Shown: piece by piece, positions 26,129 through 35,306 of the stretch
Layout of the letters: the number at the start of each line of letters is the position of its first letter
How positions within the stretch are numbered: the first letter of the stretch is position 1
Assembly (NCBI GenBank): GCA_030065175.1
Contig: JASJDH010000012.1
Coordinates: 1 to 37,164 of the forward strand
DNA: 37,164 nucleotides
Direction: 5' to 3'
DNA from: Leptolyngbyaceae cyanobacterium MO_188.B28
GTDB taxonomy: Bacteria; Cyanobacteriota; Cyanobacteriia; Phormidesmidales; Phormidesmidaceae
The notes under the pieces: model-generated
Database searches by the model: none
Told to the model about the DNA's origin: nothing
The model's input: only the letters and a program-made list of their open reading frames with translations
Position numbers and translations under genes: made by a program

Positions 26129-27022
26129 ATGTCAAATTCGGCGCCCCGTCCCAATTTATTTATCATTGGCGCTATGAAGTCTGGAACCTCTTCCCTTCAT
26201 AGCTACCTCAACGCCCATCCTGCCGTTTTTATGTGTGAACCGAAGGAGCCTTGCTACTTTGTTCACCCTGATCAATTGGATTGGCCCGATATTAAGAAGC
26301 TGGAACTCTGGAAAAGTGAGGCGCGATATCTGGAGCTATTTAAAGGCGCCCAGGATGCGGCAATTATTGGGGAATCCAGCACTTTATACGCCAAATTGCC
26401 CAAAATGACGGGCGTGGCGGAGCGAATTGCTCAATTTAATCCGGAGGCTCGCTTTATCTACGTTATGCGGGATCCAATCGAACGGACCATTAGTCATTAC
26501 TGGCATGAGGTCAGGCGGGGCAATGAATATCAAGATATTCTAACTGCGATCCGTGAAAATTCGCTGTATCGAGATGTGAGTCACTACGCCATGCAGCTAG
26601 AGCCCTTTTGGGAACAATTCGGTCGAGACAAAATTCTGATCCGAACCTTTGAGGAAATGAAGGCGGATCCCTCATCCTTTATGCGGGATGTGTTTAAATG
26701 GCTGGGGGTGGATGATACGTTTGAACCGCCTAACTTAAGCGAAAAAGTGCATGTAACGCCGCCTAAATTTTTTCAGAAGGGTTGGTTTTATCGGTTACGG
26801 TACACTTGGCCCTGGAGTGAAATCGCCTCTCTAATCCCTAAGCAAGTCCGCTCAGCGGGCTTACGGATTGCAGTCAAGGAGGTGGATCGCAGCGAAGCCT
26901 CAGAAGCAGCTGAAGACGTTAGGCGTTACCTCCGCCCCATTCAGCAAGAACAAACTCAAGCGCTGAGTACGCTAATGGGGCGAGATTTTCCTGAATGGAA
27001 AACCTTGTATCAGGATGCATAG
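26129..27022 (+). CDS. PAPS-dependent sulfotransferase
   Basis: A 297-residue cytoplasmic-type sulfotransferase without signal peptide. The 5'-phosphosulfate loop FIIGAMKSGTSSLHSYL (residues 11-27, Lys17) and the 3'-phosphate site YVMRDPIERTISHYWHE (111-127, Arg114 and Ser122) are both complete, so PAPS binding is well supported. EPKEPCYF (37-44) is typical of the heparan/chondroitin-like branch that acts on carbohydrates. It would transfer sulfate to a sugar hydroxyl, most probably on the lipid-linked repeat unit because everything around it is polysaccharide synthesis. Many cyanobacterial exopolysaccharides are sulfated. The gene stands with about 140 bp of non-coding sequence on each side. 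Confidence 0.92.
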   Translation: MSNSAPRPNLFIIGAMKSGTSSLHSYLNAHPAVFMCEPKEPCYFVHPDQLDWPDIKKLELWKSEARYLELFKGAQDAAIIGESSTLYAKLPKMTGVAERIAQFNPEARFIYVMRDPIERTISHYWHEVRRGNEYQDILTAIRENSLYRDVSHYAMQLEPFWEQFGRDKILIRTFEEMKADPSSFMRDVFKWLGVDDTFEPPNLSEKVHVTPPKFFQKGWFYRLRYTWPWSEIASLIPKQVRSAGLRIAVKEVDRSEASEAAEDVRRYLRPIQQEQTQALSTLMGRDFPEWKTLYQDA

Positions 27023-27160
27023 ATATATCAAAGAATATACTTTCCTTTAAGGTTGGAGTGGATCGTTTTTCGGCAGGAAACGGCAATAGTTCCAATCGGC
27101 AGGGCTCCGCTGAGGATCCGCTAGCGCCCTGTGAGATAGTTCCAGAAATAAGTAAATGAT

Positions 27161-28348
27161 ATGCAAATTTTAAGCGTACATAACAACTATCAAATTCGAG
27201 GCGGAGAAGATGAATCGCGTGAGTCTGAGCAGCGCATCCTGCGAGAGATGGGGCACCAGGTGGATGTTTACGAAGATAACAATGAGCGAATTAAAGAGTT
27301 TAACGCCCTCCATCTAGCCTGGAGAACGATTTGGTCCAGGGAATCCCACGCAGCGATCGCACAGCGATTGAGCGAAGCATCGTACGATCTCATGCACGTT
27401 CAGAATTTCTTCCCGCTCATTTCCCCCTCCATCTACTACGCCGCCAAAGCAGCGGGAGTGCCCGTTATTCAGACTCTACGAAACTACCGCTTGATTTGCC
27501 CCAATGCTTTGTTTTTTCGCGATGGGCAAGTGTGTGAAGACTGTCTAGGCAAACGGATCCCCTATCCCGGCGTCCTACATAGCTGCTATCGCGAGAATCG
27601 AGGCGCTAGCGCCGTCGTCTCAAGCATGCTGACAGTCCACCAGGCGATGAACACCTGGACCGACAAAGTCGACCTATATATTGCCTTAACTAACTTCGCC
27701 CGCCAGAAATTTATTGAAGGCGGTTTCCCTGCCGAGAAAATTGTGGTTAAGCCGAACTTCGTTCACCCTGATCCAGGCGTCGGGGAAGGGCGTGGCGGTT
27801 ATGCGTTGTATGTCGGTCGCCTGTCGGTGGAAAAAGGACTCGATACTTTACTGGCCGCCTGGGAACAACTCAAAGCGCCCATCCCCCTAAAGATAGTGGG
27901 AGACGGCCCTTTAGCAGATACAGTTAAGGCCGCGGCGAAGCGACTTCCCAAAGTCGAATGGCTTGGACTCAAACGGATGGCGGAAGTTCATAATCTGATG
28001 GGAGAAGCCCAATTTTTGATCTTCCCCTCAAAGTGGTACGAAACCTTTGGTCGAGTAGCTGTGGAAGCCTTTGCTAAGGGAACGCCCGTGATCGCGTCAA
28101 AAATTGGGGCCATTAGTGAATTAATTGATCATGGCCGCACAGGATACCACTTCACCCCTGGCGACGCCTCTGATCTAGCCGATAAGGTTGATTGGGTTCT
28201 GGCCAACCCGCAGGACCTTGTCCCAATGCGTCAAGCCGTCAGGACTGAATTTGAGACTAAGTACACAGCAAAGGAAAATTACAAACAACTGATGAAGATT
28301 TATCAGCTTGTGTTGGATAAGCGGAATTTAGTAAGCGTGAGCGGTTGA
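27161..28348 (+). CDS. Family 4 glycosyltransferase with cysteine motif
   Basis: A 395-residue GT-B enzyme of the group starting HNNYQIRGGEDE (residues 7-18), which normally forms the acceptor-side loop. HVQNFFPLISP (79-89) and TLRNYRLICPNALFFRDG (105-122) follow. Four cysteines (Cys113, Cys125, Cys128, Cys142) in the order C-x11-CEDC-x13-C are characteristic of this subgroup and could bind a metal or brace the loop. The donor half has LYVGRLSVEKGLDTLLAAW and KWYETFGRVAVEAFAKG with the EX7E pair. It lies 138 bp after the sulfotransferase gene and is the last of the run of transferases before the beta-helix protein. Confidence 0.92.
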   Translation: MQILSVHNNYQIRGGEDESRESEQRILREMGHQVDVYEDNNERIKEFNALHLAWRTIWSRESHAAIAQRLSEASYDLMHVQNFFPLISPSIYYAAKAAGVPVIQTLRNYRLICPNALFFRDGQVCEDCLGKRIPYPGVLHSCYRENRGASAVVSSMLTVHQAMNTWTDKVDLYIALTNFARQKFIEGGFPAEKIVVKPNFVHPDPGVGEGRGGYALYVGRLSVEKGLDTLLAAWEQLKAPIPLKIVGDGPLADTVKAAAKRLPKVEWLGLKRMAEVHNLMGEAQFLIFPSKWYETFGRVAVEAFAKGTPVIASKIGAISELIDHGRTGYHFTPGDASDLADKVDWVLANPQDLVPMRQAVRTEFETKYTAKENYKQLMKIYQLVLDKRNLVSVSG

Positions 28349-28770
28349 AAAATTCTTTTCCCTGCTGTTCCAGCAAACCAGGGAACCCCCAGGGTTATTA
28401 AGCGAGTTGCGCCATAATACTTGAGCATTTAAATTTCCAGTGAAATCAGCATTTAGCTTCAGTGAAGCCATTCTGAAGCCTCGGAATTTACCCAAAAAGA
28501 AATGTAATTACCTAAAGGTTTATAAAGAATGGCGATCCTGACGGCCGCCATCTTGATCTGAAATTCTTATCAAGATAGAGGTCCGGGACCCTTTCTCAAG
28601 GATATAGCCTCTATACTTCTGGGTATCCAATCTTGATAGCCTTTAGCTGTTCTAAATTAGGCTGGCCGCTCAGTCGTTGAGAGTCTGAAATTCCCTGATA
28701 AGACACTCTACCCTTCACGATAAAAGAGGAAATCCGTACAACTATCTGCTTCAGAGCAGGGGTTTTCATA
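28349..28770. other. Intergenic region with a structured leader
   Basis: A 422-bp stretch between the last GT4 gene and the beta-helix gene. It contains a dense set of inverted repeats (28550-28637, listed separately) in the 220 bp before the next start codon. No terminator with a clear T-run is visible after the GT4 gene. The region probably holds a promoter for the beta-helix and polymerase genes. Confidence 0.5.
28550..28637 (+). promoter_or_regulatory. Nested inverted repeats, possible leader RNA
   Basis: ATCTTGAT (28550-28557) pairs with ATCAAGAT (28569-28576), and ATCTTGAT recurs at 28630-28637, so the middle arm could pair with either partner. ATAGAGG (28575-28581) pairs with CCTCTAT (28608-28614), overlapping the first hairpin. 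GGTCC-G-GGACC (28580-28590) is a third palindrome. Mutually exclusive pairings of this kind are what an attenuator or switch would need, but no ligand class or protein site is recognisable. Confidence 0.4.
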
Positions 28771-30699
28771 ATGAGAAAACAGCCAAATTTAGTTCGACCC
28801 AGTTTCCCATTTCGCATTCGAATACGGTATTTCCGGGAAATTCTTTTAGCATTATTTACCGTATTCTGTGTCTTGTCGGCAACGGGCTTATCCCAGCTTA
28901 CCCGCCAGGAAAATATCATTTTCCCCACTGGAGCGAATGTAGTAAATGTTCAAAGCGCTCCCTATAACGCCAAGGGGGATGGAGTAACCGACGACACTTA
29001 CGCCATTCAAACTGCAATTGAAAATAATCGAGGAAAACTGATTTATTTCCCAAATGGTGTGTATCGAGTCAGCGATACACTTCGTTGTCAGTCACTTAAT
29101 GGTAAGCAGAAGCGATTTTTCCTCCAGGGGCAGAGTCAGAGCGGAGTTGTGATTAAACTTGACAGTGGAATCGCTGCGTTTGAGGAGGGGGACCAGGAAG
29201 CGGCAAAGTCAGTTGTCACCTTTTGGGAAGGCGATGTCAAAGACGCCACCGCCTTCAGAAATACGATTCGTAATATGACAATTGATATTGGAGCGAATAA
29301 TCCTGGCGTCATTGGCTTAAGATTCAGAGCTAACAACTATGGGGCTGTTGAGAACGTAACTATTCGATCCTCTGATCAAAACCGACGGGGTAAGTACGGC
29401 CTGGATTTAAGCATGGGATTAAATGGCCCCCTACTGGTCAAGAATTTATCAGTTAAAGGGTTTGACTATGGCGTCTACTATACCGGAGCGTTGCACAGCG
29501 CCACTATCGATGGCCTCACCCTGGAGGACCAAAGAGTTTATGGCGTCTATAACAAGCGGCAAGTTCTAAGCATTCATAAGCTTGTCAGTCGCAATCGCGT
29601 ACCCGCCATCAAGAATGACAGTGGAGGCGGAAACGCTCATGGATTAGTGACCTTAGTAGACGCTGTTTTAAAGGAGGGGGATTCCAGTAATTCCGCCATT
29701 GATAATACCCATAATGGTGGACTCTACGTCCGTAACTTAACCACAACTGGTTATCGCGCTGCAATTGAAAGCCAAGTTGACGGTAAAACGGTGCAAAAGC
29801 TAAGCCCAGTAGACGAGTTTGTTTCGCACGGGGTCATCAGCCTGTTTCCAGGACCTGGCGCCGCTTTAAAGTTGCCTATCGAAGAGACGCCAGAAATCGG
29901 CTGGGATTCTCCAGCGGATTGGGCTACAGTTAACGGCTCAGCGGATGACGACACCTCCGCAATCCAAGCGGCGATTGACTCCGGCAAGCCAACCGTCTAC
30001 TTCCCGAAGGATGACTACACGGTAAGCCGCACAATTGAGCTGAAGGGAAATGTGCGGCGAATTATCGGAATTGGCGGGGCCAAGATTAAGACTCAGGGCT
30101 CAATGCGGAATTCCAATCAGGCTATTTTTCGGATTATGGATGGAGCATTCCCCGTTGTCACGATTGAGGGATTAGAGAGCGATCAAGGCTCCGCCTTTGG
30201 CTTTGAACATGCCTCTAAGCGAACGCTGGTGCTTCGCCATTTAGGAATAGGAGGCTATCGAAATCCTGCTGGCGACAACAAGTTGTTCATTGAAGATGTC
30301 ACTGGTTGGCGATGGTGTTTTAAGAATCAACAGGTTTGGGCCCGTCAGTTGAATACAGAAGCGTCCAGCGAAAGTGGCCGACATAATATCGATAATGATG
30401 GCGCAGATGTGTGGATTCTAGGTCTGAAAACTGAACGGGATGTTCCGGTCATCACCACCAGAAATGGGGGGCGAACTGAGCTGCTAGGCGGTTTTCTATA
30501 CGGAAATCGTCCCATCCCTAACAACACAGTTGGCTTCCTGAACCAAGAGTCTAGCCAATCCCTCGTTTGGGCCGGCTTCAACAGCGCCTATAAACCCTAC
30601 GTGCGAGAAATTCAAAATGGGGTGACTAAAGATTTAGACCTGGATGCCCTGTTCCCCATAAAATATGGCAAGATGTCTCCCCTATTTGTAGGTGACTAG
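28771..30699 (+). CDS. Secreted right-handed beta-helix protein, pectate-lyase-3/GH55-like, two modules
   Basis: A 642-residue protein with an N-terminal export signal or membrane anchor (basic residues 2-22, hydrophobic 24-42). Residues 69-95 carry the entry motif of Pectate_lyase_3-type helices, GDGVTDDTYAIQTAI, then KLIYFPNGVYRVS. The motif recurs at about 391-412 as ADDDTSAIQAAI with TVYFPKDDYTVS, so the protein has two tandem beta-helix modules, as in GH55 glucanases and some depolymerases. It would act outside the cytoplasmic membrane on the polysaccharide as a lyase, hydrolase or epimerase; no catalytic residues can be assigned with certainty. GCAGGGG at 28756-28762 is a good ribosome binding site. 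It directly precedes the polymerase gene, by 100 bp, which suggests a role in chain-length control or release. Confidence 0.82.
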   Translation: MRKQPNLVRPSFPFRIRIRYFREILLALFTVFCVLSATGLSQLTRQENIIFPTGANVVNVQSAPYNAKGDGVTDDTYAIQTAIENNRGKLIYFPNGVYRVSDTLRCQSLNGKQKRFFLQGQSQSGVVIKLDSGIAAFEEGDQEAAKSVVTFWEGDVKDATAFRNTIRNMTIDIGANNPGVIGLRFRANNYGAVENVTIRSSDQNRRGKYGLDLSMGLNGPLLVKNLSVKGFDYGVYYTGALHSATIDGLTLEDQRVYGVYNKRQVLSIHKLVSRNRVPAIKNDSGGGNAHGLVTLVDAVLKEGDSSNSAIDNTHNGGLYVRNLTTTGYRAAIESQVDGKTVQKLSPVDEFVSHGVISLFPGPGAALKLPIEETPEIGWDSPADWATVNGSADDDTSAIQAAIDSGKPTVYFPKDDYTVSRTIELKGNVRRIIGIGGAKIKTQGSMRNSNQAIFRIMDGAFPVVTIEGLESDQGSAFGFEHASKRTLVLRHLGIGGYRNPAGDNKLFIEDVTGWRWCFKNQQVWARQLNTEASSESGRHNIDNDGADVWILGLKTERDVPVITTRNGGRTELLGGFLYGNRPIPNNTVGFLNQESSQSLVWAGFNSAYKPYVREIQNGVTKDLDLDALFPIKYGKMSPLFVGD

Positions 30700-30799
30700 C
30701 TTTTCTAGTTAATCCTATTCATCACCCAGTCCAACCTTTAAGACTCAACCAATTTTATCCGTTGAAGCAATGTAAAAAGCTTGATATGGAGTGCAGTAA

Positions 30800-32134
30800 A
30801 TGACCTTAGCAAAACCTCTTAAGAATTCGAAAGGATTTATTCGAAACTCAACGCTGATATTGTTGGCATTTGCTACGGCCTATTTCTCACGGATTGTCGA
30901 TAGCGCAGGGGCCCCTTCAGTCATTAATTTTCTTCACTTCGCGGCGATTCCTAGCGCTTGCGGCATGGCCCTACTCAAATCGCGCACTCGTAATCAAAAT
31001 CAGATTACGATCGTATGGTCAATCCTTATGGGTCTAATGATCCTGTTAAGCGTCATGCTCGCGAGCGCAATTGTTAATGACGCGGGTGAAATTAATGTTG
31101 TTTTAGATTTCTTACTGCTTGGCGAACCCTTTTTATTAATATTGGCCCTGATTAGTTTGCCGATAACGCCGCGCAGCCTGGAAAAATTGCGAACTTGGCT
31201 CATCCGATTTGGTTTTGCCAACCTAGCCTTTGCCGCTGCTCAGTATGTCTTGTTCATGGTGTTAGGTCTCCACCCCAAAGCTGGAAATCCTGACTATGTT
31301 CAGGGCGTTTTTTATCATTCTGGAGCAGGGCATGTGGTGAGCGCCTCTGTTTCACTAACGTTTGGTTTATATTACTTCTTCAGCGCCAAGAAGGTTCCAC
31401 TTTGGATCAGAATATCAGTCCTCACGGCAACCTTTTTTCATATGTTGCTTGCTGATGCGAAGCAGGTTCTCTTAAGCTTTTTAGTTGCGTTTGTATTGCT
31501 TCTGCTGACCAAGTTCAAGAGCATTTTTGAAGCGATGAAGTATGTTGTTCCAACTCTTTTGTTCGGCTTCATCTTTCTATGGTGTGTTCAAAACGTACCG
31601 GCGTTTGGCGCATTTCAAACCTGGGCGCGGCCTGATATTTATGGACCAGATGGTGAAGCAACGTTACTCAAATCGGCTGCGCTACGCATTATTCCGATTT
31701 ACTTCACGTCTCCCTTGAATTGGCTTGTGGGTTTAGGGCCCGGACATACGGTTGGACGTTTAGGTGGATGGATGCTTACTAATTACTGGCATCTCCTCGG
31801 ACCTCTTGGCGCGACTCAACATCCCGCTAGTGGAGACGTTTGGACAGCCGTAGGCCAAAGTTGGCTGGGTAACCAATCCAGCATGTTCTCTCCCCTATTT
31901 GGATGGGCGGGAATATGGGGAGATTTAGGATTTTTAGGGTTGGCGGCGTACCTATATTTAGGGTTTCTTGTATGGCGTTATCTTTGCAGGGATGACTTCA
32001 CTAAATTCTTATTGCTTACAATATTTATCTTTGGATTGATTTTTTCGCAAATGGAAGAGCCTGGTTACATGCTTTTCATCGCAATTATTATTGGGATCCG
32101 ATGGCATGAAAACAGACTTCGGCCAAAAAAATAG
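30800..32134 (+). CDS. Wzy/O-antigen-ligase-like polysaccharide polymerase
   Basis: A 444-residue integral membrane protein with about eleven hydrophobic helices. A long hydrophilic segment, from about residue 270 to 360 (AFQTWARPDIYGPDGEA through GLGPGHTVGRLGG and onward), interrupts the helices and corresponds to the large periplasmic loop of Wzy polymerases and WaaL ligases, which join polyprenyl-linked repeat units. GGAG lies about nine bases before the ATG. It follows the beta-helix gene after 100 bp and is followed by 1.2 kb without genes, so it probably ends that operon. The Wzy-type call rests on topology and context, since these proteins share little sequence. Confidence 0.75.
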   Translation: MTLAKPLKNSKGFIRNSTLILLAFATAYFSRIVDSAGAPSVINFLHFAAIPSACGMALLKSRTRNQNQITIVWSILMGLMILLSVMLASAIVNDAGEINVVLDFLLLGEPFLLILALISLPITPRSLEKLRTWLIRFGFANLAFAAAQYVLFMVLGLHPKAGNPDYVQGVFYHSGAGHVVSASVSLTFGLYYFFSAKKVPLWIRISVLTATFFHMLLADAKQVLLSFLVAFVLLLLTKFKSIFEAMKYVVPTLLFGFIFLWCVQNVPAFGAFQTWARPDIYGPDGEATLLKSAALRIIPIYFTSPLNWLVGLGPGHTVGRLGGWMLTNYWHLLGPLGATQHPASGDVWTAVGQSWLGNQSSMFSPLFGWAGIWGDLGFLGLAAYLYLGFLVWRYLCRDDFTKFLLLTIFIFGLIFSQMEEPGYMLFIAIIIGIRWHENRLRPKK

Positions 32135-33319
32135 TAGGGTGAACTCAGTCAAGAAAATCTAGTAGGGAAGGAATCTATGATTTAACTGTGTGGTATATAA
32201 ATCCCATTAAATCCATCTGTCTGAAGATAGGCAAAGAGTAGGTATCTTCCACACGGCTTATTCCAACGCCATGCATTAATGACCAGGCATTATGGCTCTT
32301 AACTTAAAGCGGGAAATTTTCCCTAGGGGAGAATACAGGAGTCAGGAGACAGAATGCAGTTCCCTACTGACTTCTGACTTCTGACTTCTGACTTCCATCC
32401 TCACTGGATTTTCCCGGCTAAAATGATACGCCGGCATTATTTTGGAAAGGATTCCTGGAACTGAATTCTTTCACCCATCAGGCTTTGGATGCCTCAAATT
32501 GATGCGTATATTCTTTCTATAGTTAAACTGAAGGATAGTTTCACCGATCAATCCTATAAAATATCCAGGCTTCACAAAATTATTTTGGATATGTAAAAAT
32601 TCGATAATTTACTAGATTGAGAACTCTCAGCTTTTTTAGTTTGACTTGATAATGTTGGCAAGTGAAGTATGTAAATATACAATGAACTGAAAAATATGGA
32701 TGAGTAGCCCAGATATTTTAAAATTCCTCTTTTTTATCTTTTCATTATTTATTGGGGATGGTTTGCAGATTGCATGGGCAATAGACAACTGAAGAGAAGT
32801 CAAGTCTAAAGAATTGATTTCAATTGAAAAAGGTTTTATAGAGAACCACTCATAAATTTAACCTTCCCCATTTATATCTATAGTAAATTAAATATTGTCG
32901 ATATGCTCGGATGACTGCTGATCTTTTGAGCGCTATTTTTTGATGCCATTAAACATGCTCAAAATAGAGAATCAATATTAAATCGTTGGTTTAGTCACTT
33001 TTCATAGAATAACTTGAAAGCGCTTAGGTCAGTTTATTCAATTTCAGACCTTAAGGCATCATCGAGGTATTAACTGAGTATGAGAAGTCTAACCCAATAA
33101 ACATCGCGTTCACTCTTGAAATCGAATAGATTCGAGGACTTTGATTAGTGTATTATTGGCCCGGACTTTTCCTAAGGGAATTTTCGTCTATGATAAGCAA
33201 CTGATAATTTTCGGGAATCCTGTAGCTGTTTAGGGTAGTTTCTCTTACAGGATCCACCTCGTTAATGCGCGCTAGAGTTTACGCTTGTCGTTCCTTTATG
33301 TTTATCTTCTAGCTAAAAA
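32135..33319. other. 1.2-kb gene-free region between the polymerase and rfbF
   Basis: No open frame here looks coding. Recognisable pieces are a palindrome GGGAAA-T-TTTCCC (32311-32323), the heptamer tract at 32367-32394 and a 12-bp palindrome TTTCAATTGAAA (32818-32829). The right half is strongly A+T-rich. The rfbF promoter should lie near its end, but no ribosome binding site or clear promoter stands out. It may contain the decayed remains of a gene or element that I cannot recognise. Confidence 0.5.
32336..32394. repeat. Heptamer short tandem repeat CTGACTT x4 with an imperfect inverted arm
   Basis: CTGACTT is repeated four times without error at 32367-32394. Immediately upstream, CAGGAGTCAGGAGACAGAA (32336-32354) is a degenerate array on the opposite strand sense, so the two sides form an imperfect inverted repeat. 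This is the typical look of cyanobacterial STRR sequences. Confidence 0.85.
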
Positions 33320-34132
33320 ATGGCGAATACATCAGACGTATCTAATATTCCGGTTGCTATTCTTTGTGGCGGTAAGGGCACAAGACTTAAAGAAGAAACT
33401 GAATTCCGGCCTAAGCCAATGGTAATGGTAGGCGATCATCCTATGATTTGGCACATCATGAAGACCTATGCCCAGTATGGCTTCAAAAACTTCATGCTTT
33501 GTTTGGGGTATAAGGGGCAGATGATCCGCGAATATTTCTTCAACTACGACTGGAATCACAATGACGTCATGTTGGAGTTGGGCAAGAAACGGGTCACCAA
33601 GCTTGGCAATGGCCACAAAGAAGAAGATTGGCGGATTTGGTTAGTTGATACTGGCCAGGAAACGATGACAGGCGGACGATTGAAGCGGTTAGCCCCTCAT
33701 CTAGACGAGCTCGGCAGCGATCTATTTTTAGGCACGTATGGCGATGGGGTCGCCAACATTAACATTTCTAATTTGCTTGAATTTCATAAGAGCCACGGTA
33801 AATTAGCCACCATGACTGCTGTTCGCCCAACCTCCAGGTTTGGCGAACTCGCCATTGAGGACAACTTGGTCAGCTATTTCCAGGAAAAACCCCAAACTAG
33901 TGCGGGTTGGATCAATGGGGGGTATTTTGTTCTGAATCGTAAAGTTTTGGAATTAATCCAGGGCGACGATACGATTTTTGAGGCGGAACCCCTTAAATCT
34001 CTAGCTGCGCTGGGAGAATTAGCTGTCTACAAACATGATGGTTTCTGGCAGTGCATGGATACTTATCGGGAATTGGGACTGCTCAATCAGCTCTACAACT
34101 CTGGCAAGGCACAGTGGAGGGTATGGGAATGA
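33320..34132 (+). CDS. rfbF: Glucose-1-phosphate cytidylyltransferase
   Basis: A 270-residue cytoplasmic nucleotidyltransferase that makes CDP-glucose from CTP and glucose 1-phosphate, the first step to CDP-linked 6-deoxy and 3,6-dideoxy sugars. The pyrophosphorylase signature is [11 protein letters not shown] (residues 13-23) with RPKPM (30-34, Lys32); [10 protein letters not shown] (138-147) carries the metal-binding Asp142. The sequences FFNYDW and GRLKRLAPH are characteristic of RfbF rather than of dTDP or UDP enzymes, and the length is normal. Its stop overlaps the rfbG start as ATGA, so translation is coupled. No clear ribosome binding site precedes its own ATG. Confidence 0.95.
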   Translation: MANTSDVSNIPVAILCGGKGTRLKEETEFRPKPMVMVGDHPMIWHIMKTYAQYGFKNFMLCLGYKGQMIREYFFNYDWNHNDVMLELGKKRVTKLGNGHKEEDWRIWLVDTGQETMTGGRLKRLAPHLDELGSDLFLGTYGDGVANINISNLLEFHKSHGKLATMTAVRPTSRFGELAIEDNLVSYFQEKPQTSAGWINGGYFVLNRKVLELIQGDDTIFEAEPLKSLAALGELAVYKHDGFWQCMDTYRELGLLNQLYNSGKAQWRVWE

Positions 34133-35127
34133 GTTCATTTTGGCGGGATCGTTCAGTTTTAGTGACAGGATGTACAGGGCTGCTGGGCAGTTGGATGACC
34201 CAAGAATTGGTTGCTCGCGGCGCTAGAGTGGTCGGACTTGTTCGGGACTGGGTGCCCCAATCCCGATTGTTTACAGAAGGCCTTTCTCAACAAATCACAA
34301 CGGTTTATGGCTGCATTGAAGATTTATCAACGTTAGAGCGGGCTATCAATGAACATGAGATAGACACCGTTTTTCACTTGGCGGCGCAAACCATTGTGGG
34401 AGTGGCTAATCGTGAGCCATTGGCTACGTTTGAAGCGAATATCAAAGGCACTTGGAATCTGCTTGAAGCCTGTCGCCGGGTTGGCGGGGTTAGTCGTATT
34501 GTTGTCGCCTCTAGTGATAAGGCGTATGGCGATCAAGAAATCCTGCCCTATGATGAAACCACTCCATTGCAAGGCGAACATCCTTATGATGTTTCGAAAA
34601 GTTGCGCCGACCTTATTTGCCGCACCTACTATGTGAGTTATGGCCTGCCTGTGTGTATAACTCGCTGCGGCAATTTCTACGGCGGCGGCGACCTTAACTT
34701 CAATCGCATTGTCCCCGATACCGTTCGGTCTGCACTGAGGGAAAAGCCAGTGTCTATCCGCAGCGATGGCTCTTACATCCGAGATTACTTCTACGTTAAG
34801 GATGGGGTTCTTGCCTACTTGCATTTAGCCGAGCAAATGGATCGTTCAGAAATTCTGGGGGAGGCCTTTAACTTCAGCAATGAGTTGCAAATTACGGTCT
34901 TAGAACTGGTTCAAAAGATCCTGAAGTTAATGGACAAATCCTATCTAGAGCCGATAATTTTGAATCAGGCTAAGAATGAAATCAAACACCAATATCTCTC
35001 TGCAGAGAAGGCTCGTCGACTGTTGGATTGGCAATCTAAATATAGTTTGGACGAGGCCTTGGTGGAAACAATCGAATGGTATCGAGATTTCTTAACACCT
35101 GAGTTGAAACCTGTTCTAGTTCACTAA
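34129..35127 (+). CDS. rfbG: CDP-glucose 4,6-dehydratase
   Basis: A 332-residue extended short-chain dehydrogenase that converts CDP-glucose to CDP-4-keto-6-deoxyglucose. The Rossmann loop is [11 protein letters not shown] (residues 12-22); FHLAAQ (82-87), ASSDKAYG (127-134, the Ser-Asp-Lys triad of 4,6-dehydratases) and YDVSK (Tyr153, Lys157) follow. The frame is open further upstream, but I placed the start at 34129: GGAGG at 34116-34120 is then correctly spaced, the start overlaps the rfbF stop by four bases, and the length fits the family. The 179-bp gap to the next gene contains a strong hairpin. Confidence 0.93.
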   Translation: MSSFWRDRSVLVTGCTGLLGSWMTQELVARGARVVGLVRDWVPQSRLFTEGLSQQITTVYGCIEDLSTLERAINEHEIDTVFHLAAQTIVGVANREPLATFEANIKGTWNLLEACRRVGGVSRIVVASSDKAYGDQEILPYDETTPLQGEHPYDVSKSCADLICRTYYVSYGLPVCITRCGNFYGGGDLNFNRIVPDTVRSALREKPVSIRSDGSYIRDYFYVKDGVLAYLHLAEQMDRSEILGEAFNFSNELQITVLELVQKILKLMDKSYLEPIILNQAKNEIKHQYLSAEKARRLLDWQSKYSLDEALVETIEWYRDFLTPELKPVLVH

Positions 35128-35185
35128 GTTAGAAGTTCCAGGGTTGCCTGAAGCAGAGTCCTTCCGGTTTCTTACCCATCCAGAC

Positions 35186-35228
35186 TCCTTAGCGCATGGT
35201 GGCTAAAACTTGCAAACATGCGCTAGGA
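35186..35228 (+). promoter_or_regulatory. Strong hairpin between rfbG and the 3,5-epimerase gene
   Basis: TAGCGCATG (35190-35198) pairs perfectly with CATGCGCTA (35217-35225). TCC (35186-35188) and GGA (35226-35228) extend the stem past one bulged T, giving about 12 bp with an 18-base loop. No T-run follows, so it is not a classical terminator; an RNA-processing site, partial attenuator or REP-like element is possible. Confidence 0.6.
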
Positions 35229-35306
35229 CCACGGAGAGGCAATCTTGAGAAACTTCAGACTTATCGCCTGATTATCTAAACGGTTGACTTAGGAGAGCAC
35301 GCCATA

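Noticed and set aside
34333-34824. 163-codon minus-strand frame
   Set aside because: It is entirely antisense to rfbG, whose motifs are intact, and has no family motif of its own.
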